This document shows positions 1 to 8,540 of a DNA stretch of 62,229 bases, in pieces (positions within the stretch are counted from its first letter, which is position 1; each line of letters begins with the position of its first letter). Below the pieces are notes generated by a model. The model ran no database searches and was not told the DNA's origin. It was given only the letters and a program-made list of their open reading frames with translations. The stretch lies in the NCBI GenBank assembly GCA_035471785.1, contig DATIPQ010000023.1:1-62229 (forward strand), given 5' to 3'. Source of the stretch: Acidobacteriota bacterium. GTDB lineage: Bacteria; Acidobacteriota; UBA6911; RPQK01; DATIPO01. A program made the translations under genes and the position numbers.

Positions 1-28
1 CTGGTGGGAGGCGCATCCTTGCGGCGAT
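1..28 (+). repeat. R3 repeat fragment at window edge
   Basis: The first 28 bases match 45771-45798 at 27 of 28 positions; that stretch is the right inverted repeat bounding the R3 array. The element probably continues to the left of the window, next to the 3' end of the aminotransferase gene. Confidence 0.7.
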
Positions 29-48
29 GGGCACAACGCGCCCGCCGG

Positions 49-1224
49 CTAACCCGAAACCAACTCCCGGATCCTTTGCAGGCCCTTCTTCAGATTCTCC
101 ATCGAGGTGGCGTAGGAGATGCGGATGTGCCCTTCCATGCCGAAGGCCGACCCGGGGACGGTGGCCACCTGAGCTTTGTCGATGAGCACCTTTGAAAACT
201 CCACCGTGTTGCTGCATCCCAGCTTGCTCAGACACCGGCGCACATTGGGAAAAGCGTAGAAAGCCCCATAGGGCCTGGGACAGCTCATTCCCGGCATGGA
301 GTTGAGTTCGTCGAGCACGAAGCGCCGCCGCGAGGCGTATTCGTCGAGCATGCGCTGAACCACTTCGCCGGGCAGCGAAAGAGCCGCCACGGCGGCCTTC
401 TGCGAGATGGAGCAAGGATTTCCGCACTCGTGGCTTTGCAGGGAGGCGATTTTCTTGATCAGGTCTTTGTGGGCGATGACGTAGCCGATCCTCCAACCGG
501 TCATGGAGTAGGTCTTGGAGAAGGATCCGCACACCGCCCATCCGTGTTCGTCGGCATCGACGTGAGAGGCCAGGGAAGCGAAGGGGTGATCGTCATAGGT
601 GAAACGGTCGTAGGTCTCGTCGGAAACGAAAAAGACGTGGCGCCGCCGGCAGAGGTCGACCAGACCGCTCAATTGGGCCTCGGGAATAACGGCACCTGAG
701 GGGTTGTTGGGCGAGTTGATGATGAGTCCCGCCGAGCGCGGGGTGAGGTGGGGGGCCAGATCTTCAGCGTCCAGCACGAATCCCTTCTCTTCGCGGGTCG
801 GGAAGAGGATCGGCTGGGCTTCCGCCAGCTTGACCACCTCGGGGAAGGTAACCCAGAAGGGCGAGGGGATGAGAACCTCTTCGTTTCCTCCGAAGACGGC
901 CAGGCAGAGGCTGTAGATGGCGTTCTTGGCGCCTGCGGCCACCAGCACGTTGTCGCCGCTGAGACGGCACCCGAAATCGCGGTTGTAGCGCTCGGCGATT
1001 CCCTGCCGCAGCTCGTCGGTTCCGGCCACCGCCGTGTATCGCGTGAAGTTGTCCCTAATGGCTTCTTCAGCCGCCTTCTTGACTTCTGCGGGAGTGTTGA
1101 AGTCTGGTTCGCCGGGGCCGAAGTCGACGATGTCCACGCCCTCTTTGCGCAATTGCTTGGCCAGTTGCATGACGGCGATGGTGGGCGAGGTGGAGATCTT
1201 GCTCATCCGCTGGGCGAGTTTCAT
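49..1224 (-). CDS. aspC: Aspartate aminotransferase (class I/II, PLP-dependent)
   Basis: 391 aa, the normal length for the prokaryotic type Ib aspartate aminotransferase. It transfers the amino group of aspartate to 2-oxoglutarate in the cytoplasm using pyridoxal phosphate. The family features are visible in order: the FGPGEPDF substrate loop near residue 36, NSPNNPSG near 170, the SDETYD cofactor aspartate near 201, and SFSKTYSMTGWRIG with the Schiff-base lysine at about K237. ATG start. It lies 12 bp downstream of the HPF-sigma fusion gene on the same strand, so the two are probably cotranscribed. The exact substrate range (aspartate, prephenate or other amino acids) cannot be fixed from sequence. 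Confidence 0.92.
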   Translation of the reverse strand: MKLAQRMSKISTSPTIAVMQLAKQLRKEGVDIVDFGPGEPDFNTPAEVKKAAEEAIRDNFTRYTAVAGTDELRQGIAERYNRDFGCRLSGDNVLVAAGAKNAIYSLCLAVFGGNEEVLIPSPFWVTFPEVVKLAEAQPILFPTREEKGFVLDAEDLAPHLTPRSAGLIINSPNNPSGAVIPEAQLSGLVDLCRRRHVFFVSDETYDRFTYDDHPFASLASHVDADEHGWAVCGSFSKTYSMTGWRIGYVIAHKDLIKKIASLQSHECGNPCSISQKAAVAALSLPGEVVQRMLDEYASRRRFVLDELNSMPGMSCPRPYGAFYAFPNVRRCLSKLGCSNTVEFSKVLIDKAQVATVPGSAFGMEGHIRISYATSMENLKKGLQRIRELVSG

Positions 1225-1236
1225 GGGGCGGTTCCC

Positions 1237-2196
1237 TCAGGTGCGGCTCATCTGCAACTCTCCGCGAAGAGACTCGCGGGCCTCTTTGACGGCTTCCAGC
1301 ACTTCTTCGCGGGTCTTGCCCATGATCATGGCGACTTCGTGGGAATTGAATTCTTCCAACGAGTAGAGCACGAAGGCCTCGCGGATGTCGCCGGGCAGGG
1401 CGGCGATGGCTTTCTGCAGTATGGCCTCCGTCTCTTCTTCAGCCAGGTACTCCTCGGGCGTGGCGGCCTTCTTGTCGGTGAGCAGGTCCTCCAGCCTGAG
1501 GGACTCGTCGGGCTGGAAGAAATGGAGGTCTTCATCGTCCCACTGGGGGCTCTGGTTGCCGGGCTCTTCCACGTGAGGCTGGTCGGCGGAGCGGCGCAAC
1601 TCACGGACCTTTTTGCTCAGCAGTCTGCGGGCGATCTGAAACATGTACTGCTCGGGGGGAAGGTTCTCGGGACGGGTGGCGTTGTTGGCAGTCACTTCCA
1701 AGTACACCTCGTCGACCAGCGCGTGAGGCTGCACGATTCCGGGGGGAAGATTCTGCAGAACGACCTGATGGTAGATTTCGCGCCGCAGGTAGTTCTCGAT
1801 CTTCTCCAGGCTCATTTGATATTCATCGTAGGCGCCTGGTTGGGGCGTGACGGCGGGGACGGTGTTCAACTTGGGATCGCGCTGCCAGTGCTTTTCGCGG
1901 TTGAGCTTGCTCTTGAAGCGCTTGATGCGCCGGATCAACTCGGAAAAAGCCTTGTTGACGGCGGCAGCCAGGTTGTATTCGATGTCCTCGCAATGAATCG
2001 ACTTCTGGGGAAGCGCCAGGGACAGCGAGACGTGAAACTGGTTCTTCTTGGAATGGCGTTCGATATCGACGTTGAGGTCGATGTCCTGGCTGGCGAAAGT
2101 GGGAAGAAACTTGCGGATCTTCTTGGCTTGACGATTGATGAGCCTCTTCAGGTCATCGGTTTCTCTGAGGTTTCGGGTATGAGTCTTTACGTTCAT
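1237..2196 (-). CDS. HPF/RaiA ribosome-hibernation domain fused to sigma-70-like domain
   Basis: 319 aa from an ATG at 2196; a TTG two codons upstream is possible. Residues 1 to about 105 have the S30EA/HPF/RaiA pattern: an amphipathic N-terminal helix, then LNVDIERHSKKNQFHVSLSL strand pairs, then a basic helix ending in RRIKRFKSKL. Residues about 130-203 resemble sigma-70 region 2 (LVDEVYLEV, then MFQIARRLLSKKVRELRR). Residues about 255-312 resemble region 4 (IAALPGDIREAFVLYSLEEF, then a helix-turn-helix of the EVAMIMGKTREEVLEAVKEAR type). An acidic linker (205-250) joins the last two. HPF domains bind the 30S decoding centre; region 2/4 domains normally bind RNA polymerase and promoters. 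How the two cooperate is unknown. No anti-sigma gene is adjacent. Confidence 0.8.
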   Translation of the reverse strand: MNVKTHTRNLRETDDLKRLINRQAKKIRKFLPTFASQDIDLNVDIERHSKKNQFHVSLSLALPQKSIHCEDIEYNLAAAVNKAFSELIRRIKRFKSKLNREKHWQRDPKLNTVPAVTPQPGAYDEYQMSLEKIENYLRREIYHQVVLQNLPPGIVQPHALVDEVYLEVTANNATRPENLPPEQYMFQIARRLLSKKVRELRRSADQPHVEEPGNQSPQWDDEDLHFFQPDESLRLEDLLTDKKAATPEEYLAEEETEAILQKAIAALPGDIREAFVLYSLEEFNSHEVAMIMGKTREEVLEAVKEARESLRGELQMSRT

Positions 2197-2514
2197 AGGC
2201 AATGATCGGCTTCTTCAACGGGCCGCCTGAGGGTGCATCAAAGCTACGAAGTGAAACGCCCCGCGGCTTGAACCCTTCCGTTCCTCGGTTCGTCCTCCGG
2301 CTGTCGGAGTCCTCTGCCAAAACTAGCGAGCAGCCTCATACCGCCGAGAGGAATTGGGCCTTCACCGCGGTCACTGGAACTTGACACGTGTGTGAACTTG
2401 TTGGCCACCTGGTGGCCCCAGCCAAGGATAGCATGGTTAAAGGCTTGGAGGAACTGCACCAGGAGATGAACCCATCCCCTGCCAAGGGCCTCTAATCAAG
2501 GCAGGGAGATTCAC
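2197..2514. other. Divergent intergenic region carrying an R1 repeat
   Basis: About 320 bp between the divergent HPF-sigma and macroglobulin genes. It must hold both promoters, but no convincing -35/-10 pair stands out. The right half is an R1 copy (2327-2408). A purine-rich AGGGAG at about 2503-2508 precedes the TTG start of the macroglobulin gene. No gene is seen. Confidence 0.5.
2327..2408 (+). repeat. R1 repeat, copy a (82 bp)
   Basis: Begins CGAGCAGCCTCATACCGCC after CTAG (2323-2326) and ends TTGGCCAC before CTGG. The same 82-bp unit occurs at 17409-17490 and, inverted, at 58398-58479. Confidence 0.85.
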
Positions 2515-5500
2515 TTGCGAAGACCAATTGCTGTTCTGGGAATCCCTTTTTGTATAGCTGCGTTCGTACTTGGATCGGAGCCGGCGACAGCTCAGCCGAG
2601 AATCGATGCCGAGGCGCTTCGGGTCCATCTGGGCGAGCCCGGCGAGGGGCTCACCATCGAGTTGCAACTGGACCGCTCGGCGGATGAGCCCGCTCCGCTC
2701 CAGCTCTGGGTTTCGCTGTTGGGACCGTCCAACAACACCCTCTTTCTGGAGAACGTGGAAGTAGAGCCCGATCAGCGGCTGGTTCGTCTTGATGCATCGG
2801 CGGCCCGTCCGCTCATCGAGGTGGGAAAGCTTCACGCCTACCGGTTGAACTACCGCCTCTACGACTCCAATCAGAGCACGGTCGGGAGAGGCTGGCGAAG
2901 CCTTCACCACCTCGTCCCCGCCTACTTCGACCTGCGCCTGACCCGCCTGCGTCCCGTGACCGACTGGAGTTTTGCCCGTCCGATCCACGCCCAGGCTTTT
3001 CACCCGGTCATGGATCACGTGGTGAGCGGAGTCGAGATGACCTTGCGGGTGCATTGGCCGGGTGGCGAGAAAACCTGGACGGCCACCACAGACCAGGGCG
3101 GCTTGGCCCGCTTCGATGTGGCCCTCGACAGAGAGCTGCCCGCCGATACCCGTCCGGAGTTCTATCTGCGGGGCAGCCTCAAGGGCATCGTTCGGGAAAT
3201 CGAGGGAAACCTGGGCGAACTGCCTCCCAGCCGGCTGCTGACGAGCCTTGACAAGCCGCTCTACCAACCGGGACAGTCAGTGAGGGCCAGGGTGCTGCTG
3301 CGGGCTCCGCCCGGGGCCGGCTTGCAAGGCTACCGTATTCGCCTGGTGGCCGAGGACCCCGAGGGTTTGGAAGTCCACAGGTCCGAGCACACGACTTCAC
3401 GCTGGGGCGTAGTAGCCGCCGATTTCAACCTTCCCGAAGAGACGCCTACAGGGATTTACTCGTTGGAGGCCGAGTGTCTGGAGGCGTCTCTCCATTGTTA
3501 CTCGGGAGACCGGAGTTTCAGGGTTCAGCCATATGAACTGCCCACCTTCAGGGTCACGGTTGAAACCGATCGGGCTTACTATTTGAAGGGGCAGGCGCCC
3601 CGTCTGGCGGTGGCCGCCGAGTACCTGTCGGGGCGTCCGCTGGAATCGGGCGTTGTGGAAATCCGCCGGCCCGCCCGACGTCGCTATGATCCCAAGACGC
3701 GGCAATGGAAGACCGAGGAGCCGGAACTCGAATATCAGGCCTCTCTGGGCAAACAGGGGAGTGCCGAGATCTTGCTCGATGTCGAGGACGATTTCGCCGA
3801 GTTGCGCTCCGACGGGTACTACTACGATGTCGAGTTCATAGCCACCGTCCGCGACCTGCAGGGGGGACGCCAAGTCCAGCAGCCTGTTTACCTGCGGCTC
3901 AGCCGCGACCCGGTCCATCCCCGCGTCATTTCGGCCGTTGAAGCGGACGGCCACTTTTTCGTCTCAACCTCCACCGCCGACGGCGAGCCCATTTCTTGCC
4001 GAGTCAGCTTTGAAACCGACGAAGGGCTGCAATTGACGCGCGTCGAAACCAACCGCTTCGGGTTGGGCAAGGGACATCTCGGTCCGGACCCTGACGATAG
4101 GGACGACGTCGCGTTGAAGGCTGATTGTGCCGGAGACCTGCAAGGAGGAGTCGATGGTCAATATCTTTATGAGGTCTGGGACTCCGTCGAGGACCTGAGC
4201 ATCGAATCCGGTCGGCGTCTTTACTTCAGGGGCCAACCGCTGGTGGCGACGGTTCGCACCAACCCTGCTCCCGGCCCGCTGCTGGTCGACATCCTGTCGA
4301 AGGAGCGGGTGCTTCGATCGCTGGAGGTGGAGCGCCGGCAGCCCAGCTTCGAAGTGAGCATCCCCTACCAGGACGACTTTAACGGCGTGGTTGAGATGCG
4401 GGTCTTTGATCCTCTGCAAGGCGAGCAAGCCTGGGAGAAAGTCTGGTACAAGCCCGGACGCGCTTTCGATCTCCGCATCGAGCCCGATCAGGAGGCCTTT
4501 CGACCCGGCGACGGGGCCGGAGTGACGTTGCAATTGAAGGACGCCGCCGGTCAAGGCCGTCAGGCGGCTCTGGCCTTGTCGATCGTCGACGAAGCGGTTC
4601 ACCTCAGAGCCCAGTCTGAAGGACTGTCGGGACACGGGTTTTGGGGCGCTCAATCTGATCCGGTCCTGGTTCATCTGGCTGGTCCCATTGAGGCTCTGGC
4701 GCCGACAGACGAGATCCCTCCCGACCTTGAACTGGCTTTGGAAGCGTTGCTGAAAAGCGAAGGTTTCGGGGGTCTCCCGCGCGACGGCGATGCCAGTCCG
4801 CCTCATGCCGACTATGGGGAGATCTTCGCCGACCTCCTCAAGAAGCAGCTTCAGCCTCTCAGAGCCGCCCTGAAGGCCGATCCCCCCCTGCTGGAGGCGC
4901 CCAGGCCGCAGCCCCTCGGTCCTGCCGATTTCCTGGCCCTTTCTCAAGTCGAGGCGGCGTCGCTGCTCGACCCCTGGCACCAGCCCTTCTCGATCACCTG
5001 CAGCAGTCACGCCAGAGAATCCACCATGCACGTCGCTTCGGCGGGCCCCGACGGCCTGCCCGGAACGTCCGACGACTTCGGAGTCATGGCCCACACCTGG
5101 AAATACCTGGGACCCCAGATGGAGCGAGTCGAGGAGTCGGTGAACCGCTATATGGAAGAGCATTTGCGGCCCGTCGACAGTCTCAGGATGCTGGAGCGCC
5201 TGCTGGCTCGGGAAGGCCTGCACATTAACCGCTGGAGGTCTCCCTGCGGCCTGCCCATCTACTATCTGCTGGAAGGGGAAGAAGAGAAGCTGTTTCTCTA
5301 TGCCATAGCCAAAGAATACGGCGGCAAAATCGAAAGGTATGACCGCTGGAGGGCCCTGGCTGTGGCTAGTTGGGACTACTTTCGTCCCTACGCGTTGCGT
5401 CTCGATGCCTTGGCTGAGCAGTACCGGCAGGAGCATGGAGAGCCGTTCGAGGACGAAATGGCCTTTCGCCGCGCTCTTGAGCAGGCTGGGCTGGAAGAGT

Positions 5501-8500
5501 CCCGCCTGCGCGATTATCATGACCGCCAACTCGTCATCGAGACTCAATTCGTGACCGGGGTCATGCAGGTCCGCCTGCTGAGCCTGGGCAGTGACGGGGA
5601 GCGCAACCGCCTTGGAGGCGCGGGAGATGACTTTGTGGTCTGGAGCACTCCGGTGGGAGACTTCTCGGCCGGCTGGCGGCCCCGCATCCTGGCGGCGTTG
5701 AAAGACGACCAGCGGGTGCGCGGAACCATTCCCGCGGGGACCTCCCAGGTTCTCCGCGTCCTTCAATCGGCCGGAATCGACCCCGACAGCATCCGCGACC
5801 CATGGGGACGGCTGCTGGAAGTCGACTGGAAAATCGAGCCCCTGAGTTCACGCTTCCTATCGCAGAACCCCGTCAGTCAGCAGGGCCTTGGTTTTGTCTC
5901 GATCCGCCTCTTTAGCCCGGGAAGCGATGGCAAGGCGGGGAGCGTCGACGACATCGTGCCCGTCCTGATCAGTGCCCGGGTCGAATTGCCCTCCGAAGTT
6001 CCCCTTGACGAGATCGCGGACCGGGTGGACCGGTTGGAGGGCGCCTATCTGCCGGATCAGGCGCTTTTGCGCGGTACGGTCCGGGATCAGACCGGAAGCG
6101 TCATCCCGGCCGCTACGGTGACCGCGACCGGGAAGAACGGCATAACTGCCGTGGCCCGCACATCCGACACGGGGCAATACACGCTTTGGCTTCCCGGCGG
6201 GCTCTACGATGTCAAGGTCGCGCTGCCCGGCTTCCGCCCCGCACGTTTCCCTGAGGTGACTTTGACCGAAGCCGGCGGAACGGATCTTGACGTCACCCTG
6301 GAGGTCGGCGAGGTAGACGAGTGTCTGATGCTGTGTTCTTGCGAGATTGCTTGCAATGGGCGCAATGCAGTCGAAGTGGTCCGGGTGGCAGCCGAGGCCC
6401 AGCCGGAGGTGATGACGCCGAAGGTGCGGCGCTACTTTCCAGAGACTCTTTACTGGGATCCCGAACTCATTACCGATGAGCAAGGACGGGCCCGCGTGGA
6501 GTTTCCGCTAGCTGACAGCATCACGACCTGGCGGGTGAGCGCGCTGGCCTCGACCCTGATGGGCGACCTGGTTTCGACGGTGGGCGGGTTCCGCACTTTC
6601 CAGCCCTTCTTCGCCGAACTCGACCCGCCCGCCTTGCTCACCCAGGGTGACCGCATCGAGCTGCCGGCGCTGCTGCGCAACTATCGCGACCAACGGGCCG
6701 ACCTCGAAGTCCGGCTCGACACCTCGGCTTCTCTTGCCGTCGACCATCCCCGGCACAACCTTTCGGTGGACGCCCAGCAGAGCGAGTCGCTGCCCTTCGG
6801 CGTAACTGCAAGTCACGTCTCCCATGAGGCGGTTCTCAAGCTGTCGGCCCTCTCTGGAGAGGTGGCCGATGCCGTGGAGAAGACTCTTGAGGTGCGTCCC
6901 CTGGGACGCCGGATGGAGGCCACGGAGAGCCTGCTGGCTCGAGATTCCGGAACGCTTTCCGTAGACTTGCCGGAAGATTTGATGGAAGGTTCGGCTGAAG
7001 GATGGCTGGTGGTTTACCCTGGCATTCTCGAACACCTCCTGGACAGCCGCGAGGCGCTCTTGCGTCAGCCTTGGGGATGCGCCGAACAGGTGGTTTCGGT
7101 GTCCTGGATCAACCTCATGATCCTGCGCCGACTGGAGGACCGTTCCGCTCAGCCGCACTTGCGCCAGCGGGCTCAGGTCTTCGTCGAGGACGGAGCGCGC
7201 CGGCTGTTGCGTTTGCAGGGCGACGAGGGAGGTTTCCGCTATTTCCACCGTTCTGCCGAAGCCGACGTCAGCTTGACGGCCTCCATTCTGCGCTTCCTGG
7301 CGGAAGCTTCCCGGTGGACGACGGTTCCCGACGAGAAGCTGACCAAGGGCATCGGCTGGATGGTGGAGGAGCGGGATTCGTTGAGGGAAGAGCGGGTCAG
7401 CGCTCTGGTGGCCCGCGAATGGGCCGCCCTGACGGCGTCCCGACCCGATCATGAGTCGGCTCGGGCCTTGCGCCGTCCGGTGGAAATGGCCGTGGGACGG
7501 CTGCAGAAGCGGTTGGACGAAGAGCAGGCTCCCGACCCCTACGTCACCGCCCATCTGATGCTTGCCCTGCACTCGCTCGACTCCAACGACTCCCGCCTTC
7601 CTGTGCTGGCCCGCAAGCTGCTGGCCTCGGCCGAGGTCGAGAACGGGATGATGTGGTGGAACCTCTACGGCGTGTCGCCCTTCTATGGCTGGGGCCGCAC
7701 GGGTTCGCTGGAGCTGTCGGCGGTGGCTGTACAGGCCTTGCAAGCCGCTGGCCAGGAGTTCTCGGCGGAGGCTCAGCAGGGACGGCTCTTTCTGCTGCGC
7801 AACAAGGACTATCTGGGTTCCTGGTGGTCCACCAAGTCCACGCTGGAAGCTCTGCGGGCGCTGGGCGCGGAGGGACTTCCGCAGTCGGGCGGGGGTGCGG
7901 GCCCGCAACCGTCCGCCGACTCGCTGCGGGTGAAGGTCAACGGCATCTCTCTGCCTCCCGTCCGCTGGCCGTCGCCGGAGGAAGTGAGCGGGCCGCTGCG
8001 CATCGATCTTTCCAGCCATCTCACGGCCGGCGCCAACCAGGTCAAGGTGGATTTGCCGTCCGCCGTCCGCCATGAACTGCTTTTGCGGGTGGCGGCTTCC
8101 GGCTATCAGCCCTGGGCGCCCGATGCGGAGCAGATCTGGCAATCGAACGAGAGCCTGCGTTTTGAAGTGGCCTATCAAGACACGGGACTGCTGCTCGGTG
8201 GGCAGACCGAAGCCCGGGTGCGCGTCTCGCGGCTGGATCGCGGCAAAGCGCTGCGGCGAGGCATGCTCCTGGCCGAAATCGGACTGCCCCCGGGTTCCGA
8301 GGTGGACCGTCAGTGGCTGGAAGATCAGGGGCTGTACCGCTACGAAGTGCATCCCGACAGAGTGGTCTGTTACCTGTGGCCCCGGGGCGATGAAGAGCGC
8401 AGCTTCAGCATCCGCTTCCGTCCCCGCCTGCGCATGCAAGCCCGCAGCGCCGCTTCGCGCCTTTACGACTACTACAACCCCCAAGCGGCCGTCACCCTGG

Positions 8501-8526
8501 CGCCCACGGCCTTCACGGTGCGCTAG
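2515..8526 (+). CDS. Alpha-2-macroglobulin family protein with GspG-like and CarboxypepD_reg insertion
   Basis: 2003 aa from a TTG start preceded by AGGGAG. An N-terminal signal peptide (hydrophobic to about residue 24, then SEPATA) indicates export. Residues about 30-760 form macroglobulin-type beta domains (KPLYQPGQSVRARV, ALALSIVDEAVHL). A bait-trap core begins near 1308 (FPETLYWDPELITDEQGRA). The thioester motif GCAEQ lies at 1521-1525 (Cys1522, Gln1525), followed by an alpha-helical TED and a C-terminal receptor-binding-like domain. Residues about 815-1265 are an unusual insertion: DPWHQPF then GPDGLPGTSDDF, a second GDDF motif, DPWGR then GSDGKAGSVDDI (all recalling the calcium-binding tail of GspG pseudopilins), and a carboxypeptidase-regulatory Ig-like fold (1183-1265). 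Bacterial homologues covalently trap attacking proteases. No penicillin-binding protein 1C gene is adjacent. Confidence 0.9.
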   Translation: MRRPIAVLGIPFCIAAFVLGSEPATAQPRIDAEALRVHLGEPGEGLTIELQLDRSADEPAPLQLWVSLLGPSNNTLFLENVEVEPDQRLVRLDASAARPLIEVGKLHAYRLNYRLYDSNQSTVGRGWRSLHHLVPAYFDLRLTRLRPVTDWSFARPIHAQAFHPVMDHVVSGVEMTLRVHWPGGEKTWTATTDQGGLARFDVALDRELPADTRPEFYLRGSLKGIVREIEGNLGELPPSRLLTSLDKPLYQPGQSVRARVLLRAPPGAGLQGYRIRLVAEDPEGLEVHRSEHTTSRWGVVAADFNLPEETPTGIYSLEAECLEASLHCYSGDRSFRVQPYELPTFRVTVETDRAYYLKGQAPRLAVAAEYLSGRPLESGVVEIRRPARRRYDPKTRQWKTEEPELEYQASLGKQGSAEILLDVEDDFAELRSDGYYYDVEFIATVRDLQGGRQVQQPVYLRLSRDPVHPRVISAVEADGHFFVSTSTADGEPISCRVSFETDEGLQLTRVETNRFGLGKGHLGPDPDDRDDVALKADCAGDLQGGVDGQYLYEVWDSVEDLSIESGRRLYFRGQPLVATVRTNPAPGPLLVDILSKERVLRSLEVERRQPSFEVSIPYQDDFNGVVEMRVFDPLQGEQAWEKVWYKPGRAFDLRIEPDQEAFRPGDGAGVTLQLKDAAGQGRQAALALSIVDEAVHLRAQSEGLSGHGFWGAQSDPVLVHLAGPIEALAPTDEIPPDLELALEALLKSEGFGGLPRDGDASPPHADYGEIFADLLKKQLQPLRAALKADPPLLEAPRPQPLGPADFLALSQVEAASLLDPWHQPFSITCSSHARESTMHVASAGPDGLPGTSDDFGVMAHTWKYLGPQMERVEESVNRYMEEHLRPVDSLRMLERLLAREGLHINRWRSPCGLPIYYLLEGEEEKLFLYAIAKEYGGKIERYDRWRALAVASWDYFRPYALRLDALAEQYRQEHGEPFEDEMAFRRALEQAGLEESRLRDYHDRQLVIETQFVTGVMQVRLLSLGSDGERNRLGGAGDDFVVWSTPVGDFSAGWRPRILAALKDDQRVRGTIPAGTSQVLRVLQSAGIDPDSIRDPWGRLLEVDWKIEPLSSRFLSQNPVSQQGLGFVSIRLFSPGSDGKAGSVDDIVPVLISARVELPSEVPLDEIADRVDRLEGAYLPDQALLRGTVRDQTGSVIPAATVTATGKNGITAVARTSDTGQYTLWLPGGLYDVKVALPGFRPARFPEVTLTEAGGTDLDVTLEVGEVDECLMLCSCEIACNGRNAVEVVRVAAEAQPEVMTPKVRRYFPETLYWDPELITDEQGRARVEFPLADSITTWRVSALASTLMGDLVSTVGGFRTFQPFFAELDPPALLTQGDRIELPALLRNYRDQRADLEVRLDTSASLAVDHPRHNLSVDAQQSESLPFGVTASHVSHEAVLKLSALSGEVADAVEKTLEVRPLGRRMEATESLLARDSGTLSVDLPEDLMEGSAEGWLVVYPGILEHLLDSREALLRQPWGCAEQVVSVSWINLMILRRLEDRSAQPHLRQRAQVFVEDGARRLLRLQGDEGGFRYFHRSAEADVSLTASILRFLAEASRWTTVPDEKLTKGIGWMVEERDSLREERVSALVAREWAALTASRPDHESARALRRPVEMAVGRLQKRLDEEQAPDPYVTAHLMLALHSLDSNDSRLPVLARKLLASAEVENGMMWWNLYGVSPFYGWGRTGSLELSAVAVQALQAAGQEFSAEAQQGRLFLLRNKDYLGSWWSTKSTLEALRALGAEGLPQSGGGAGPQPSADSLRVKVNGISLPPVRWPSPEEVSGPLRIDLSSHLTAGANQVKVDLPSAVRHELLLRVAASGYQPWAPDAEQIWQSNESLRFEVAYQDTGLLLGGQTEARVRVSRLDRGKALRRGMLLAEIGLPPGSEVDRQWLEDQGLYRYEVHPDRVVCYLWPRGDEERSFSIRFRPRLRMQARSAASRLYDYYNPQAAVTLAPTAFTVR

Positions 8527-8540
8527 AAAAGGAGGTCTGC

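Noticed and set aside
748-2205. Long plus-strand open frame opposite aspC and the HPF-sigma gene
   Set aside because: It is the antisense shadow of two clear genes in high-GC DNA; the translation has no family resemblance and poor composition.
3964-5766. Long minus-strand open frames inside the macroglobulin genes
   Set aside because: Antisense to strong coding sequence in a GC-rich codon pattern; no motifs.
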